A DNA stretch of 64,000 nt from Chionoecetes opilio (lineage: Eukaryota > Arthropoda > Malacostraca > Decapoda > Majidae), in the NCBI GenBank assembly GCA_016584305.1, contig JACEEZ010018612.1, forward strand, positions 1 through 64,000, written 5' to 3'. The position numbers and the translations under genes were made by a program. Positions within the stretch are counted from its first letter, which is position 1. Every line of letters starts with the position of its first letter. Positions 33,995 through 44,621 of this stretch are shown here, one piece after another. Under the pieces are notes generated by a model. It saw only the letters and a program-made list of their open reading frames with translations, was not told where the DNA came from and did not search any database.

Positions 33995-35225
33995 CTAGAT
34001 TAACTTAAAAAATTTACACACTTCATGGGCTCGAACACACAGGCACGTACACTCAGCTCTGGGAGGCCGCAGTGACTTGGGTTGAACCTTTGAGAGGCCG
34101 GAGTAACTAAAAACCTGGAAGTCATCGGTTTGAGTGTTAATATTAGGCTGCTTTAATGCGATATATATTGCTTTGAGGTAAAGAAGGCGGCGAGGGTCTT
34201 GTTCCTTATCGAGAATGATGGTGTTCTTGTTCAAGTCATCTCTTATCAGGCGGGAGCTGTGTGCAGTGTCATAATGGTTTTTAATAGATCCATTATTCAG
34301 ATGACATGTAAGTCGCCTCGTCAGTCTTGTCCGAATCATACCAATATAGGAGTGAGATCCACATTTTTCACTGTTACTGGTGTGTTGGTATATGACATGG
34401 TCTTCTTGCAGGGGCGTCTTGGTCACATGAGGGGTGTTACGGAGCAGGAGTTGGGACGTTTTTCTTGTTTTATAGTAGATGATAAGAGCGAGAGGTCTTT
34501 CTTGGTCAATAGGACGAACGTTGTGGTGTATTATGTCTTTAATGATCTTTTCGTCCGTCTTGTAGTCTGAAGACATGTGGTTCTTGTAAAAAGCTTGATG
34601 GGATCGCTGGTGGTGGGGGTGGTATTCTCCTGGTTAGTGTACCATTTGTCTACAATTTTCCTTGTGACCGATGGCTACATCAGAGTAAGCATAGCCGTTG
34701 TTGGTAAGGACTTGAGTGATGCGCTCTAGTTCATGGTGAGTGTCTTTCCAAGTGAACAATGAGAGAGGGCTCTCCTGACATAGGCGTTGATGGTAGAATG
34801 CAGGTATCGCGTAGGGCACTCACTTTGCCCGTTTAAGCAGAGTCCCTTGTTGGTGGGTTTGCAGAATACTGTGGTCTTGAATCCTGCTCTCTCTGCACTG
34901 ACGAGTACGTCCAGAAAGGCAGACGTCCATTGGTGGCTTCCTCATAGGTGAAATTGAGATCTGATTCAGTGCAGAAACGATGCCTGAGGTCCTGTAGTTC
35001 TTGAACATTCTTCACCCGACGAAGATATCATCAACATAGCGGCAGTAGAGTGAGGGGCGGTTGGAAACTAAGAGTTTAGATTCGATAGTCCCCATATAGA
35101 AGTTAGCTAACAAAACTCCGAGCGGGCTGCCCATCGCTATACCGTCGATCTGTTGGTACATCAGGCCACTGGGACAGAGGAAGGGGGCTTCTTTCTGTGC
35201 AGAGCTGCAGCAAGGTCTTTAAGGC
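33995..35225 (-). pseudogene. Penelope-like element RT and GIY-YIG-like domain (PLE-3)
   Basis: The minus-strand RT palm reads QIDGIAMGSPLGVLLANFYM then CRYVDDIF, with the catalytic YVDD at 35027-35038. It continues RHRFCTESDLNFTYEEATNGRLPF (~34910-35010), RAGFKTTVFCKPTNKGLC and CSTWKDTHHELERI (~34700-34890). The endonuclease-like domain lies at 34270-34390 (CGSHSYIGMIRTRL, RRLTCHLNNG, HYDTAH), within a 193-codon frame ending at 33995. Frameshifts split the RT and the 5' end stops at a (TA)n/T-run at 35236. This PLE type differs from PLE-1 and PLE-2. Its 5' 85% is repeated, noisier, at 41141-42240. Confidence 0.85.
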
Positions 35226-35235
35226 AGTCTCTGGA

Positions 35236-35239
35236 ATGA

Positions 35240-35281
<42 letters not shown>
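35236..35281. repeat. (TA)n followed by T-run
   Basis: The short A/T array between PLE-3 and the LINE tail. The T-run is the poly(A)-like tail of the minus-strand LINE. Confidence 0.85.
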
Positions 35282-35838
35282 TACATCACAAAGGACTGAC
35301 CAAGACCACAACAAATAGTAACACAAAACCCGCTTAGTTGCCAGTCCCTATAAAGAAGACAGTAAGAGAGAGAAAAAAAATGAGGTGTGTGCCAATTTAG
35401 TTCGGGAGGTGTCTTGTCACTCTTCTCTTGAAAAGATTTAAGTCGTAGGAAAGTTGAAAAATAGAAACAGGAAGAGAGTTTACCAGTGAAAGGGATGAAA
35501 GAGTAAAGATACTGATTAACTCTTGCATTAGGAAGATGGACAGAATAGGGATGAGAATGAGTAGAAAGTCTTGTGTAGCGAGGCCGCGGGAGGGGGGGAG
35601 GCATGCAGTTAGCAAGTTCAGAAGAGCAGTGAGCATGAAAATAACGGTAGAAGATAGCAAGAGAAGCAACATTCCGGCCGTGATTTAAAGATTGAAGACA
35701 GTCAGTCAGAGGAGGGGAGTTGAGACGAAAAGCTTTTGACTCAACCCTGTTTAGGAGAGCTGTATGAGTGGATCCTCCCCAAACATATGAGACATACTCC
35801 ATACATAGGCGGATAAGGCCCCTGTACAGAGCAAGCAA
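35281..35838 (-). pseudogene. LINE C-terminal fragment (CR1/jockey-like, LINE-2)
   Basis: The minus frame encodes the post-RT C-terminus: LALYRGLIRLCMEYVSYVWGGSTH, then ESKAFRLN, SLNHGRNVASLAIFYRY and a serine/proline-rich segment ending near FIPFTGKL. After that the frame shifts and runs into the 3' UTR. The RT core is absent. It is 5'-truncated at a (TAG)n array. The same LINE 3' end occurs at 40507-40725 (+), 48255-48485 (+), 42284-42826 (-) and 49030-49270 (-), so this family is abundant here. Confidence 0.8.
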
Positions 35839-35839
35839 C

Positions 35840-35847
35840 TGGTAGTG

Positions 35848-35879
<32 letters not shown>

Positions 35880-35883
35880 GGTG

Positions 35884-35933
<50 letters not shown>

Positions 35934-35936
35934 GGA
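35840..35936. repeat. (TAG/TGG)n trinucleotide array
   Basis: gtagtagtagtggtggtagtag-type repeats, ~95 bp. The duplicate lies at 42870-42965. Confidence 0.9.
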
Positions 35937-35963
35937 AAAACTATATATACATATATATATATA

Positions 35964-36078
35964 TGGATCACCTGTGAGCCATCACCCCAGAATGTCCACC
36001 TGAAGATCAGTCACCCCAGGATATCCCACCTGAAGAACCGTCACCCCCAGGATATCCCACCTGAAGATCCGTCACCCC
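35964..36078. repeat. ~30-bp minisatellite, CACCTGAAGA..CGTCACCCCAGGATATCC
   Basis: About four units with ccgtcaccccagg and atatcccacctgaaga. Related units recur at 36608-36672 and 43010-43120. Confidence 0.85.
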
Positions 36079-37197
36079 AGCCCACAGTGAATGTAATATA
36101 TCAAATTAGGATAACAAATATATTCCTTTGTGTTATGCATCTTTTTGTGAAAGTTTAAAGAAAAAATTAAGAGTAATATACTGTGTTCCAAAATACAAAA
36201 TACATTACACTTTACTCAGTATTCCAAAATACAGTACATTTATTTCGTGGATTTATACATGAGGGAGTCTTTTGTTTGGGATTTCCACAGAAAACCATCC
36301 TTCGATCTGGAGTATTTTGTCCAATTCATCCAGTTATCACAAGTAACACACTTAACCACACTTTAAAAGTCTCTTTTGTTGAAGCCACTGAATAACTATA
36401 GTGGAATCACCACACAGCAGTGGTAGGACGCTATGGTTTGGAAGGTATTGCGTGCCATGGTCCACTGACTCACGGACTATGACTTCAATTTTTTTAGCCC
36501 ACTTACTTTTATATAGTCCTCTTACCTGACTGGAGCTAAGGTCCTGACTCCTCCCTTTTACCCATTTGACCTAACCTCACTTGGAAGGTGAAGTCAGGTC
36601 AGGTCTTGACCCCACCTGAAGAACTGTCACCTCAGGTGTTGCCACCTGAAGAACCGTCGCCCCAGGATATCCCAGTAGTGATAGTAGTAGTCCCAGTAGA
36701 TCCCAGTAGTAGTAGTGATAGTAATATAAGATGTAATTTTTTTTAATAGTTACTACTACTACTAGTAGTTTTAATACTACTCCTACTACTACTAGAGGGT
36801 AACTGATGAGCGCCCTAAACCAACTGCATCATGTTTTTTCACCCATTTTTTCCACTTTATTTTATTGTTAATATTGTATTTTGTGTTTTTTTTCCAATAT
36901 TAACGAATTACCATTATTGTGCAGTATTAAAAAAAAAAAGCACTCAAACTTCGTAAACTTCCGAAACCCTAACACAGTATGCCATACTATGCAAAAATTT
37001 GGTAGTGAATATCACATCAACATTTTTTGAGCATTGTGATTGTGATTGCCTACCGGTTTTTTGGAGTATAAAGTTCCATTGTCATGGCATATTAATAGAA
37101 AGTTAGGGTTTGTCAAAGTTTTCCCAAACTTTGAACGCAGTTTTCTCATCTTTTTAGTTTGGCGCGATCGGAACCCTTCTAATGCGGGACGCCTCAT
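36079..37197. other. Non-coding stretch with minisatellite remnants and (TAG)n/(TAC)n
   Basis: No gene. Minisatellite units lie at 36608-36672, TAG/TAC triplet clusters at 36675-36795, and an inverted pair of triplet tracts (tagtag against ctactact) around 36690-36780. The duplicate is at ~43130-44340. Confidence 0.6.
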
Positions 37198-37317
37198 TAT
37201 ATATATATTGCTATATATATTATATATATTATTTATAGATTATAAAATATATATATATATCATATATATTATATATGATCATTTTTATTATATATATATT
37301 ATATATATATATATATA

Positions 37318-37356
<39 letters not shown>

Positions 37357-37410
37357 TCTATATATATAAAATATATATATTATATATTATATATATTATT
37401 ATATCTATAT
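37198..37410. repeat. (TA)n array, left flank of TIR transposon
   Basis: Nearly pure A/T alternation. The transposon's left terminus follows directly. Confidence 0.9.
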
Positions 37411-37560
37411 AGGGTGCCAATAAAACGAAAGTTGGATTTTTTCAACGGCCCTTAGTGGAATACACGTGTACTGTGGGGTGGTGAGAAAACAACCGTGTGT
37501 AAAATTTGAGCGCAATCGAAGTATATTTAAAGGTGGCGCAAGTCGATTGATTGTTCCCCG
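37411..37560 (+). repeat. Left terminal inverted repeat of the 2.8-kb transposon
   Basis: agggtgccaata..., caacggcccttagtgga, aaaatttgagcgcaatcg, aggtggcgcaagtcgattga. Matches 40040-40200 in reverse. Confidence 0.82.
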
Positions 37561-37732
37561 TATAGACTCCGATAGGACTACAAGGAAGGACATCGTCTCT
37601 GGGGTGTTTGTTGGCAATATTGAAGCCTTTTGAGACCTCCCCTTCCCTCCAGCTGGCTGCTGGTCCCCCTCGCTCTTCAAAGCGAGTATTAGCCCCTCTA
37701 GGGGCTGGGGGTATCATGGTTGCCCAAGCCAC

Positions 37733-39964
37733 TCATTGTCTTCCGCTTGGCCGGGGAAGGGAAGCCTTCGATGTTCCTGGCTGTTTGTCGACGGTGCCTC
37801 TCGCAATCTGCAAGAGGAATTGGCGCTGATCCTCGTTCTTCGTCAGGCTGAGGTTGAAGGACTGGAACAGCGCCACCCCTCGCTCCGCCGTGTCGTTGGT
37901 GACGTGTAGGCTCGCGACGCGCCGAGACGCCGCAACGAACCCCGTGTCACTCGGCCACTCCTCCGCTACTTCGAGAGGAATGCCCTCTCCCGCTCCGACG
38001 GCGTCGAGGAGGGAGCCGGATGTCTGGCTTCCGAACGACGCTAGCGTGGACGAGGCGAGGCGGGCGTCGGAGACGGTGATTGCGCTTCGGCGGTTCCTCG
38101 GATCCTTTTTTTCCCGCTGCATCGCTTCCGCCAGCGCCTTCTTCTCGCGGTTGGCAAGCGGTGGTCGAAGAGAGCCATGGCGACCAGTGGCTCGCTCAGG
38201 TACCAGAAGTGCCGGGGAAGGTCTTCCACGCCGCCTTGCCGATCTCAGCGTCGTGGAAAGTCGCGGAGGTCGGCAGCCATTTTCAAGTCATTCGCCGGCG
38301 CGAAGGCGGCCACGGGCGCCTCGAACCAGCGGGTCACGTAGACCTCAGCGACGAAGAAGGTGAACCGACGGAGGCTGGACAGCTCGCGTGGCGAGCAGAG
38401 CTCCCCCAGTTTGGGCGGCGAACAGCGTAATCTTCGCCGCGTAATGCACGCCGCCATCCAGCGCACGCGGTGCATGGCCCCGTCCGGTCGCCGGAACTTC
38501 ACCTTCGGGACGTCGCCCTCGCCACCCCATCAGGACGATGAAGAGCTCCAGCATCTCCTTGTAGTCTGTCCCGCGGGTGGCTGGTTTTTGAACAGCGCGC
38601 CCCTCCTGCAGAAGTGTGTCCCGCTTGTTCAGGAGGTGGGCAGCAGCTCGTCGGGCGTTGGCGGCTCCGGCTGGCTCTGGTCGATGAAAGCCCACCGTTC
38701 CTTGAATCGGTTCAAGATGCCAATGTCAGGACCCCGACGACGGCCCCATGCAGATAGAGAACGCCTTCTCCAGCACCAGCTCGTGTACATGGTGCCCGGG
38801 AGGCGAGGCTTAGCAACTACCGCCCAAAGTTTTCTGCTCCAGCAGGGTGCAGGCACCCGGCGAGGGCTTCAGTGTTGGTGGCGGTCGTATCGAACGACAT
38901 AGCCACCACGACGCTCTGCGAGCCCCCAGTCGTCGAGTGCTTCAGCCACGGCGCTCGCCATCGCCTCTCCAGTCCCACTTGCCAGCTTGGGAACGCCGAT
39001 GAGCTTCTGGACGCCGTCGCTGGAGACGAGGTAGCCAGCCGATCTACCCCGCGTACCGTCGCAATCCGACAGGATCTTCCCGTCCCAGTGAACGTAAGAG
39101 GCGTTGTCAGGGACGAAGGTTGTCTTGACTTCCGCGGCCAGCTGGGACCGGTAGCCGGCGCGAGCCTGCCGGATGCTCTCAGCATTCAGGATCAGCTCCT
39201 GAGGATTGTGGCCGAGGCTACTGGCGGTCGCCGCGACGGTGGCGGAGCGCTTTGGCGGTCCGCTCACGGCCGGTCCGGTCGAGGGCGCTCGCTAACTCCT
39301 GGGAGAGCACGACCTGTGACCCCCACGCTCGTCGCTTTGGAGGGCTTGCACCGGTCGGCTCAGCGGTAGCAGCCGCCCCGCCGTGTGCCGGACTGGACTC
39401 AACCGAGGAGGAGGAAGAGGACGCGAGCACCGCGCGTTTCGTCCAGCTGCGACGTCGAGGCTTCTCGTGATCGCTTCTCTGCCGCCACTGTCATCCCCCG
39501 CGCTGAACTCGGCGCTCCAGCACCCTGTCAGCTCCCTGCATGATCCCTCGGCGACTCTTCTCGGCGTTTGCGCCGCTAGGAACTCGCGATCAGCCGGGAT
39601 CGTTGTCAGGGTCATCGCGTCGGCGTGGGCGACGTCGAAGAGGTCGCAGAGGGCCTCTTGAAACTCTTCCTCCTTCGTCTTGTTCGTCGCTCTTCCCTTG
39701 CTCTTCACGAGCGCCTTCCAGTCCTTGAACAAGACCTCCACCTTGCGAACGGCGCTTTTTTGCCGTCATCGTTGGGATCCTCGCGGTCTCCCAGAACCTT
39801 AGCACCTCTTGGACAGTGGCCGCGACGGTTTTCTTTTCCACGTTGTGGAAGTAGAAAGCCCGCTTGAGCATGTCGCCACGGAGGGGAGTTTGGCTCCGAG
39901 GATGGGGTCGGGGTTTTGGCTGTCCCACCAGCCAAACAGTCGTAGCTGCGCGTGAATGAGCCAT
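37733..39964 (-). pseudogene. DDE-type transposase-like protein, frameshifted (~740 aa)
   Basis: Starts MAHSRAATTVWLVGQP at 39964 and runs through about seven frames. Blocks in order: GDMLKRAFYFHNVEKKTV, VEVLFKDWKALVKSKGRA, EALCDLFDVAHADA; then SLGHNPQELILNAESI; DGKILSDCDG, LIGVPKLASGTGEA and DDWGL; then MSFDTTATNT (38883-38912). HHVHELVLEKAFS, GILNRFKERWAFID and, near the C-terminus, HVTNDTAERGVALFQSF and EDQRQFLLQI follow. This matches a family widespread in arthropod and cnidarian genomes, usually annotated uncharacterised. I infer an RNase-H-fold transposase from the FDTT..NT aspartate followed by a CRHH-type C/DxxH region, here mutated at the Cys and frameshifted. The superfamily is not assigned. 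Confidence 0.7.
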
Positions 39965-40039
39965 TCTGAAAAGAAATGGGTGATTTAGAACCCTAGCCTT
40001 TCAGACTTTGGGACAGGTATCTGGTATAATCACATAGTA

Positions 40040-40200
40040 CACATAGTACAGTTTCAATTCACTTGCGCCACCTCTAAATATAAACCGATTCGCTTCAAAT
40101 TTTGCATGAGAGGTTTTTCTCATTACTGCACAGTATCCCACTAAGGGCCGTTCAAAATATCAAGTTTTTAAATTTACCCATATGCGCTATTGGCAAACCT
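40040..40200 (-). repeat. Right terminal inverted repeat of the 2.8-kb transposon
   Basis: In reverse: aggtttgccaata, gaacggcccttagtggg, aaaatttgaagcgaatcg, aggtggcgcaagtgaattga. Confidence 0.82.
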
Positions 40201-40260
40201 ATATATATATATATATATATATATCTATATATTATACTATATATATATATATATATATTT

Positions 40261-40292
<32 letters not shown>

Positions 40293-40352
40293 TATATATA
40301 TATATATGTACATACTATATATATATTATATATAATATACTTATATATAATA

Positions 40353-40386
<34 letters not shown>

Positions 40387-40400
40387 GTATATACAATATA
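40201..40400. repeat. (TA)n array, right flank of TIR transposon
   Basis: A/T alternation with few TAC steps, ending at the TA that precedes the next element. Confidence 0.9.
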
Positions 40401-40851
40401 CAGGAGAACCTCGTTTAAAAACCGGCATTTAAACACGGCAGCCTCAAACAACGGCACTAAACGACCCAGGCTTTTTTTTTTCTTTTTTTTTCTTTTTTTT
40501 CTTTTTTTTTTTTTCCCCACTGATAACTCTGGAACTCTCTTCCTGTTTCTGTTTTTCCACTTTCCTATGACTTACATCTTTTCAAAAGAAGAGTAACAGA
40601 CACCTCCCGACTAATTGCTCACCCCACTTTTTTATTTTATTCTCTGACTGTCTTCTTTATAGGACTGGCAACTAGCGGCCTTTGTGTTACCCATTTTTGT
40701 TGTGCCCTTGGCCAGTTCCTTGTGATGGGAAAAAAAAAAAGAAAAAAAAAGGATTTTGGGGGATTCCATAAGAGTAACTCAAAACAACGGCAAATGAGTT
40801 TATCCGCATGCGCTCCCCCCCCGAGGGTGCCGGATAAACGAGGTTCTCCTG
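40401..40851 (+). mobile_element. TA-inserting MITE, CAGGAGAACC family, copy 1, with internal LINE tail
   Basis: Terminal inverted repeats CAGGAGAACCTCGTTTA at both ends, flanked by TA (40399-40400, 40852-40853), as in Tc1/mariner-pogo elements. The centre (40507-40725, plus) is the 3' end of LINE-2 with its poly(A)-like tail. All three copies in this window carry the LINE piece, so the LINE was captured before amplification. Confidence 0.85.
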
Positions 40852-40854
40852 TAT

Positions 40855-40857
40855 ATC

Positions 40858-40893
<36 letters not shown>

Positions 40894-40896
40894 ATA

Positions 40897-40954
<58 letters not shown>
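40855..40954. repeat. (TA)n array
   Basis: A/T alternation between two TA-inserting elements. Confidence 0.9.
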
Positions 40955-40957
<3 letters not shown>

Positions 40958-41140
40958 TCAAACTCGATATAACGGACCTCGATGTAACGGGCTTCGGATA
41001 TAACACTCCATTTGCGTGACTTTTTTTTTTTTTTTTTTTCCCCCATATTAGACCACTTATTGCCGCTCAAATTGTCAACTCAACTATTGTATTATTTTCT
41101 CACTTTACTTTGGAATGCTTGGTTTTAAGGAGTTTTGATG
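40955..41140 (+). mobile_element. Tigger/pogo-like element 5' end (CAGTCAAAC family), truncated
   Basis: Begins CAGTCAAACTCGATATAACG, a Tigger-type terminus, and is cut at the tandem-duplication junction. The longer copies are at 48715-49998 and 53083-54225. Confidence 0.7.
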
Positions 41141-42240
41141 TCTTTTCCTTATCGAGAAATGATGGTGTTCTTGTTTCAGTCATCTCTTATCAGTCGGAGT
41201 CTGTGTGCAGTTGTCATAATGGTTTTTAATAGTCCATTTATTCAGATCGACATGTAGTCCCCTCGTCATGTCTATGTCCGAATCATCCCATTAGGAGTGA
41301 GATCCATTTTTCCTTTAACTGGTGTGTTGGTATATGACATGGTCTTCTTGCAGGGCCGTCGTGGTTGACATGAGGGGTGTTTACGGAGCAGGGTTTGGGA
41401 ACGTTTTTTCCTTGTTATTAATAGTATGATGAGTAGAGGCGGAGAGTCTTTCTTGGTCAATGGACAAACGTTGGTTGGTGTATTATGTCTTTCTGATTCT
41501 TTTCGCTCCGTCTTGTGAGTCCTGAAGAGCATGTGGTTCTTGTAAAAAAGTCTGAATGGGATCGCTGGATGGTGGGGGTGGTATTCTCCTGGTTTAGTGT
41601 ACCATGTTGTCTACCGAATTTCCTTGTGACTCGGGCTAACAATCAGTAGCTAGCCGTTGATTGTGTAACGGACTTGAGTGTTGCGCTCCTAGTTCACATG
41701 GTGAGTGTCTTCTCAAGTGAACTGAGAGATGGCTCTCCATGACATAGGCGTTGATGGTAGAATGGGCAGGTATCTGCGTAGGGCACTCACTTGCCCGTTT
41801 ACGGCAGAGTCTTTGTTTTGTGGGTTTTGCAGAATACTGTGGTCTTGAATCCTTCTCTCATTCTGCACTGACGATACGTCCCTAAAAGTGGCAGACGTCC
41901 ATTGTGGCTTCCTCATAGGTGGAAGTTGGGATCTGATTCAGTGCAGAAACTGCCTGAGGTACCTGTAGTTCTGGGACACATGTCTTCACCTTTCCGAGAC
42001 ACGAAGATATCATCAACATATCGTCAGTAGCAGTGAGGTGTGCGGTTGGACAACTAACGAAGAGTGTTAGATTCGATAGTCCGCCATATAGAAGTTGCTA
42101 ACAAAACTCCGAGCGGGCTCCCATGGCGGCTAATAGCCGTCTTCTGTTGGGTACATCAGGCCACTGGGACAGAGGAAGAGGGCTTCTTTCCGGCAGAGCT
42201 GTCAGCAGGTCTATTCACGGCAGTCACTCTGGAATGAATA
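41141..42240 (-). pseudogene. PLE-3 reverse transcriptase, second copy
   Basis: The duplicate of 34197-35225. The YVDDIF codons are still readable at ~42005-42020 (gatatcatcaacata). It lacks the last ~200 bp of the endonuclease end, because the duplication starts inside it. Confidence 0.75.
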
Positions 42241-42283
42241 CAGTATAATATGATATATATATATTAATATATATTTCTTTTTT

Positions 42284-42826
42284 TTACATCACAAAGGACA
42301 TGACCAAGACCATCAACAGACTAGTTAACACAAACCCGCTTAGTTGCGCAGTCCCTATAAAGAAGACAGTAAGCGAGAGATAAAAAAAACTGAGGTGTCG
42401 TGCGCAAATGTAGTTCTGGAGGTGTCCCCTTGTCACTCTTCTCTTGAACAGATTTAGTCGTAGGAAAGTTGGAAAACATACAAAAAGTAAGAGAGTTTTA
42501 CCAGTGGAAAGGATGAAAGAGTAAAGATACTGATTAACTCTTGCATTAGGAAGATGAGCGAATAGGGATGAGAATGAGTAGAAAGATCTTGTGTACGAGG
42601 CCGCGGGATTGGGGTGAAGGGCATGCAGGTTAGCAAGTTCATGAAGAGCAGTTGACGATGAAAATAACGGTAGATAGCTGGCAGAGAAGCAACATTCCCG
42701 GCCGTGAGTTTGTAGTTGAAGACATCCAGTCAGAGAGTGTGGAGTTGGGCGAAAAGCTTTTGACTCACCCTGTTTAGGAGAGCTGTATGAGTGGATCCTC
42801 CCCAAACTATGAACTACTCCATACAA
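42284..42826 (-). pseudogene. LINE-2 C-terminal fragment, second copy
   Basis: The duplicate of 35281-35838. ESKAFR, ARVNQYLYSFI and other words are recognisable but frames are changed. Followed by (TAG)n at 42870-42965. Confidence 0.75.
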
Positions 42827-43009
42827 TAGGTGGATAAAGGCCCCTGGACCAACGCAAGCAGCTGGTTAGTGTGGTAATAGTGGTAGGTGTACGTAGTAGT
42901 AGTAGTGGTGGTCTAGTATGTAGTAGTGGTGGTGGACTAGTAGTAGTATTAGTAGTAGTAGTAGTGGAAAAAGACATATAGATACATATTATAATATAGA
43001 TGGTCCCTG

Positions 43010-44621
43010 TGGATCCATCACCGACCAGCATTCCACCTTAGATCAGCTCACCCCAGGATATCCCCCTGAGGAACCTGCCCCCCAGGGAATATCCCACCTG
43101 AAGATCCGTCACCCCACCCCCCATTGCAAATGTAATAGATACAATTTAGGATATCAAATACATATTCCTTTGTGTTGTTAATCTCTTTTTGTGAAAGTTT
43201 AAAGAAAAAATTAAGAGTAATATACTTGTGTTCCAAAATACAAAACACATTAAGCTTTACTCAGTATTCCAAAGTTACGTACAGTTATTTCGTGGAATTT
43301 TACATGATGGTCTCTTTTGTTTGGGATTTCCACGAAAAACTATCCTTCGATTCTGGAGGTATTTTGTCCAATTCCATCCCAGTTTCACAAGTAACATCCC
43401 TTAACCAGCAACTTTAAAAGTCTCTTTTGTTGAAGCCCTCGAAATAACTATAGTTGGAATCATCACAGCAGCAGGGTAGTTATGATCGTCTATGGATTTG
43501 GAAGGTATTGCGTGCCATGGTCCACTGACTCCTACTATGGATCCTTCAATTTTTTTAAGGCCCACCTTGCTTTTATATGTCCTCTTACCTGACTGGGCTA
43601 AGGATCCTGACTCCTCCCTTTTACCATTTGACTCTCACCCTCACTTGAAGTTGGTTCAGGTCGGTTGTGACTCCCACCTACTACTGTCCCCTCCAGTGTG
43701 TTCCACCGAAGACCGTCGCCCCAGATATCCCAGTAGGTGATAGTAGTAGTCCCAGTAGATCCCAGTATTAGTATGATGTAACTATATAGATGTATGGTGG
43801 AATTTTTTTAATAGTTACTACTACTACTAGTAAGTTTTAATACTCCCTCCTACTCACTACTAGAGGGTAACTGTTATGAGCGGGTATCCCTTAAGCCAAC
43901 GCCATCCTGTTTCTTCAACAACTTGTTTTTTCCACTTTATGTTATTGTTAATATTGTTAGGTTGTGTGCTTTTATGTGCCAATATATTAGGACGATAATT
44001 ACCATTATTGTTTGCAGTAGTAGAATAAAGAGAATAAGACGCTCAAGACGATTCGGTGAGACTTCCTAAAAACCGCTTAACACAGTATCCATACGCTATC
44101 AAAAATTTGGTAGTAGATTATCACACTCTCTGAAATTTTTTTGGAGGCATGTGGTTGATGTTTGCCTACCGGTTATTTGAGACTTAGATCCATGTTGTCA
44201 TAGGCATAAATTAATAAGAAAGTATGACTGGTTTGTCAATGAGTTTTCGTACCAAAGCTTGTGCCACCATTTTTCTTTCTGACTTTTTCTGTATGTTTGG
44301 CGCTGGCGCGTTCCCTTACTAATATGCGGGACGCCCTCATTATATATATTTATAGGTATGTCTACATATTATAATATATATATATGATATATTATCTTAA
44401 GTTATGATATATATATAATATATATTACCTGCACTATATATATTTTAGATAGTATATATATCTATATATATTATATATATATATACTATATTATACTCAC
44501 TTATATCTGATTATAGTACTGCCTCATATATATCTGATATATGATATCTACGTCTATATAGTGACGTAATGATTCCGTGTCCTATTCTATTAGTAATATA
44601 TATTCCTATCTCGACTATACT
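43010..44621. other. Second copy of minisatellite, spacer and (TA)n; no gene
   Basis: Matches 35964-37410: CACCCCAGG-type units at 43010-43120, the shared tggaaggtattgcgtgcca word at ~43500, triplet clusters at ~43740-43860, and degraded (TA)n at 44340-44610. Confidence 0.75.

Larger units (their letters stand above)
37411..40200 (-). mobile_element. 2.8-kb TIR DNA transposon with decayed transposase
   Basis: Imperfect ~150-bp terminal inverted repeats at 37411-37560 and 40040-40200. They start aggg(t)tgccaata and share acggcccttagtgg, aaaatttga and aggtggcgcaagt in order. Both ends lie in (TA)n, consistent with TA-targeted insertion, though the target duplication cannot be resolved inside the array. 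A single minus-strand transposase-like gene fills the interior. A second, noisy copy is at ~44622-47916. Confidence 0.85.
34197..41140. repeat. ~6.9-kb tandem duplication, first (cleaner) copy
   Basis: From tcttgttccttatcgag to ggagttttgatg. All internal landmarks recur in the same order in 41141-48900: PLE-3, (TA)n, LINE tail, (TAG)n, CACCCCAGG minisatellite, TIR transposon, CAGGAGAACC element, CAGTCAAACC element. Confidence 0.9.

Noticed and set aside
37854..39470. Plus-strand frames of up to 180 codons over the transposon
   Set aside because: Antisense to the transposase-like gene, whose minus-strand blocks carry the conserved motifs.
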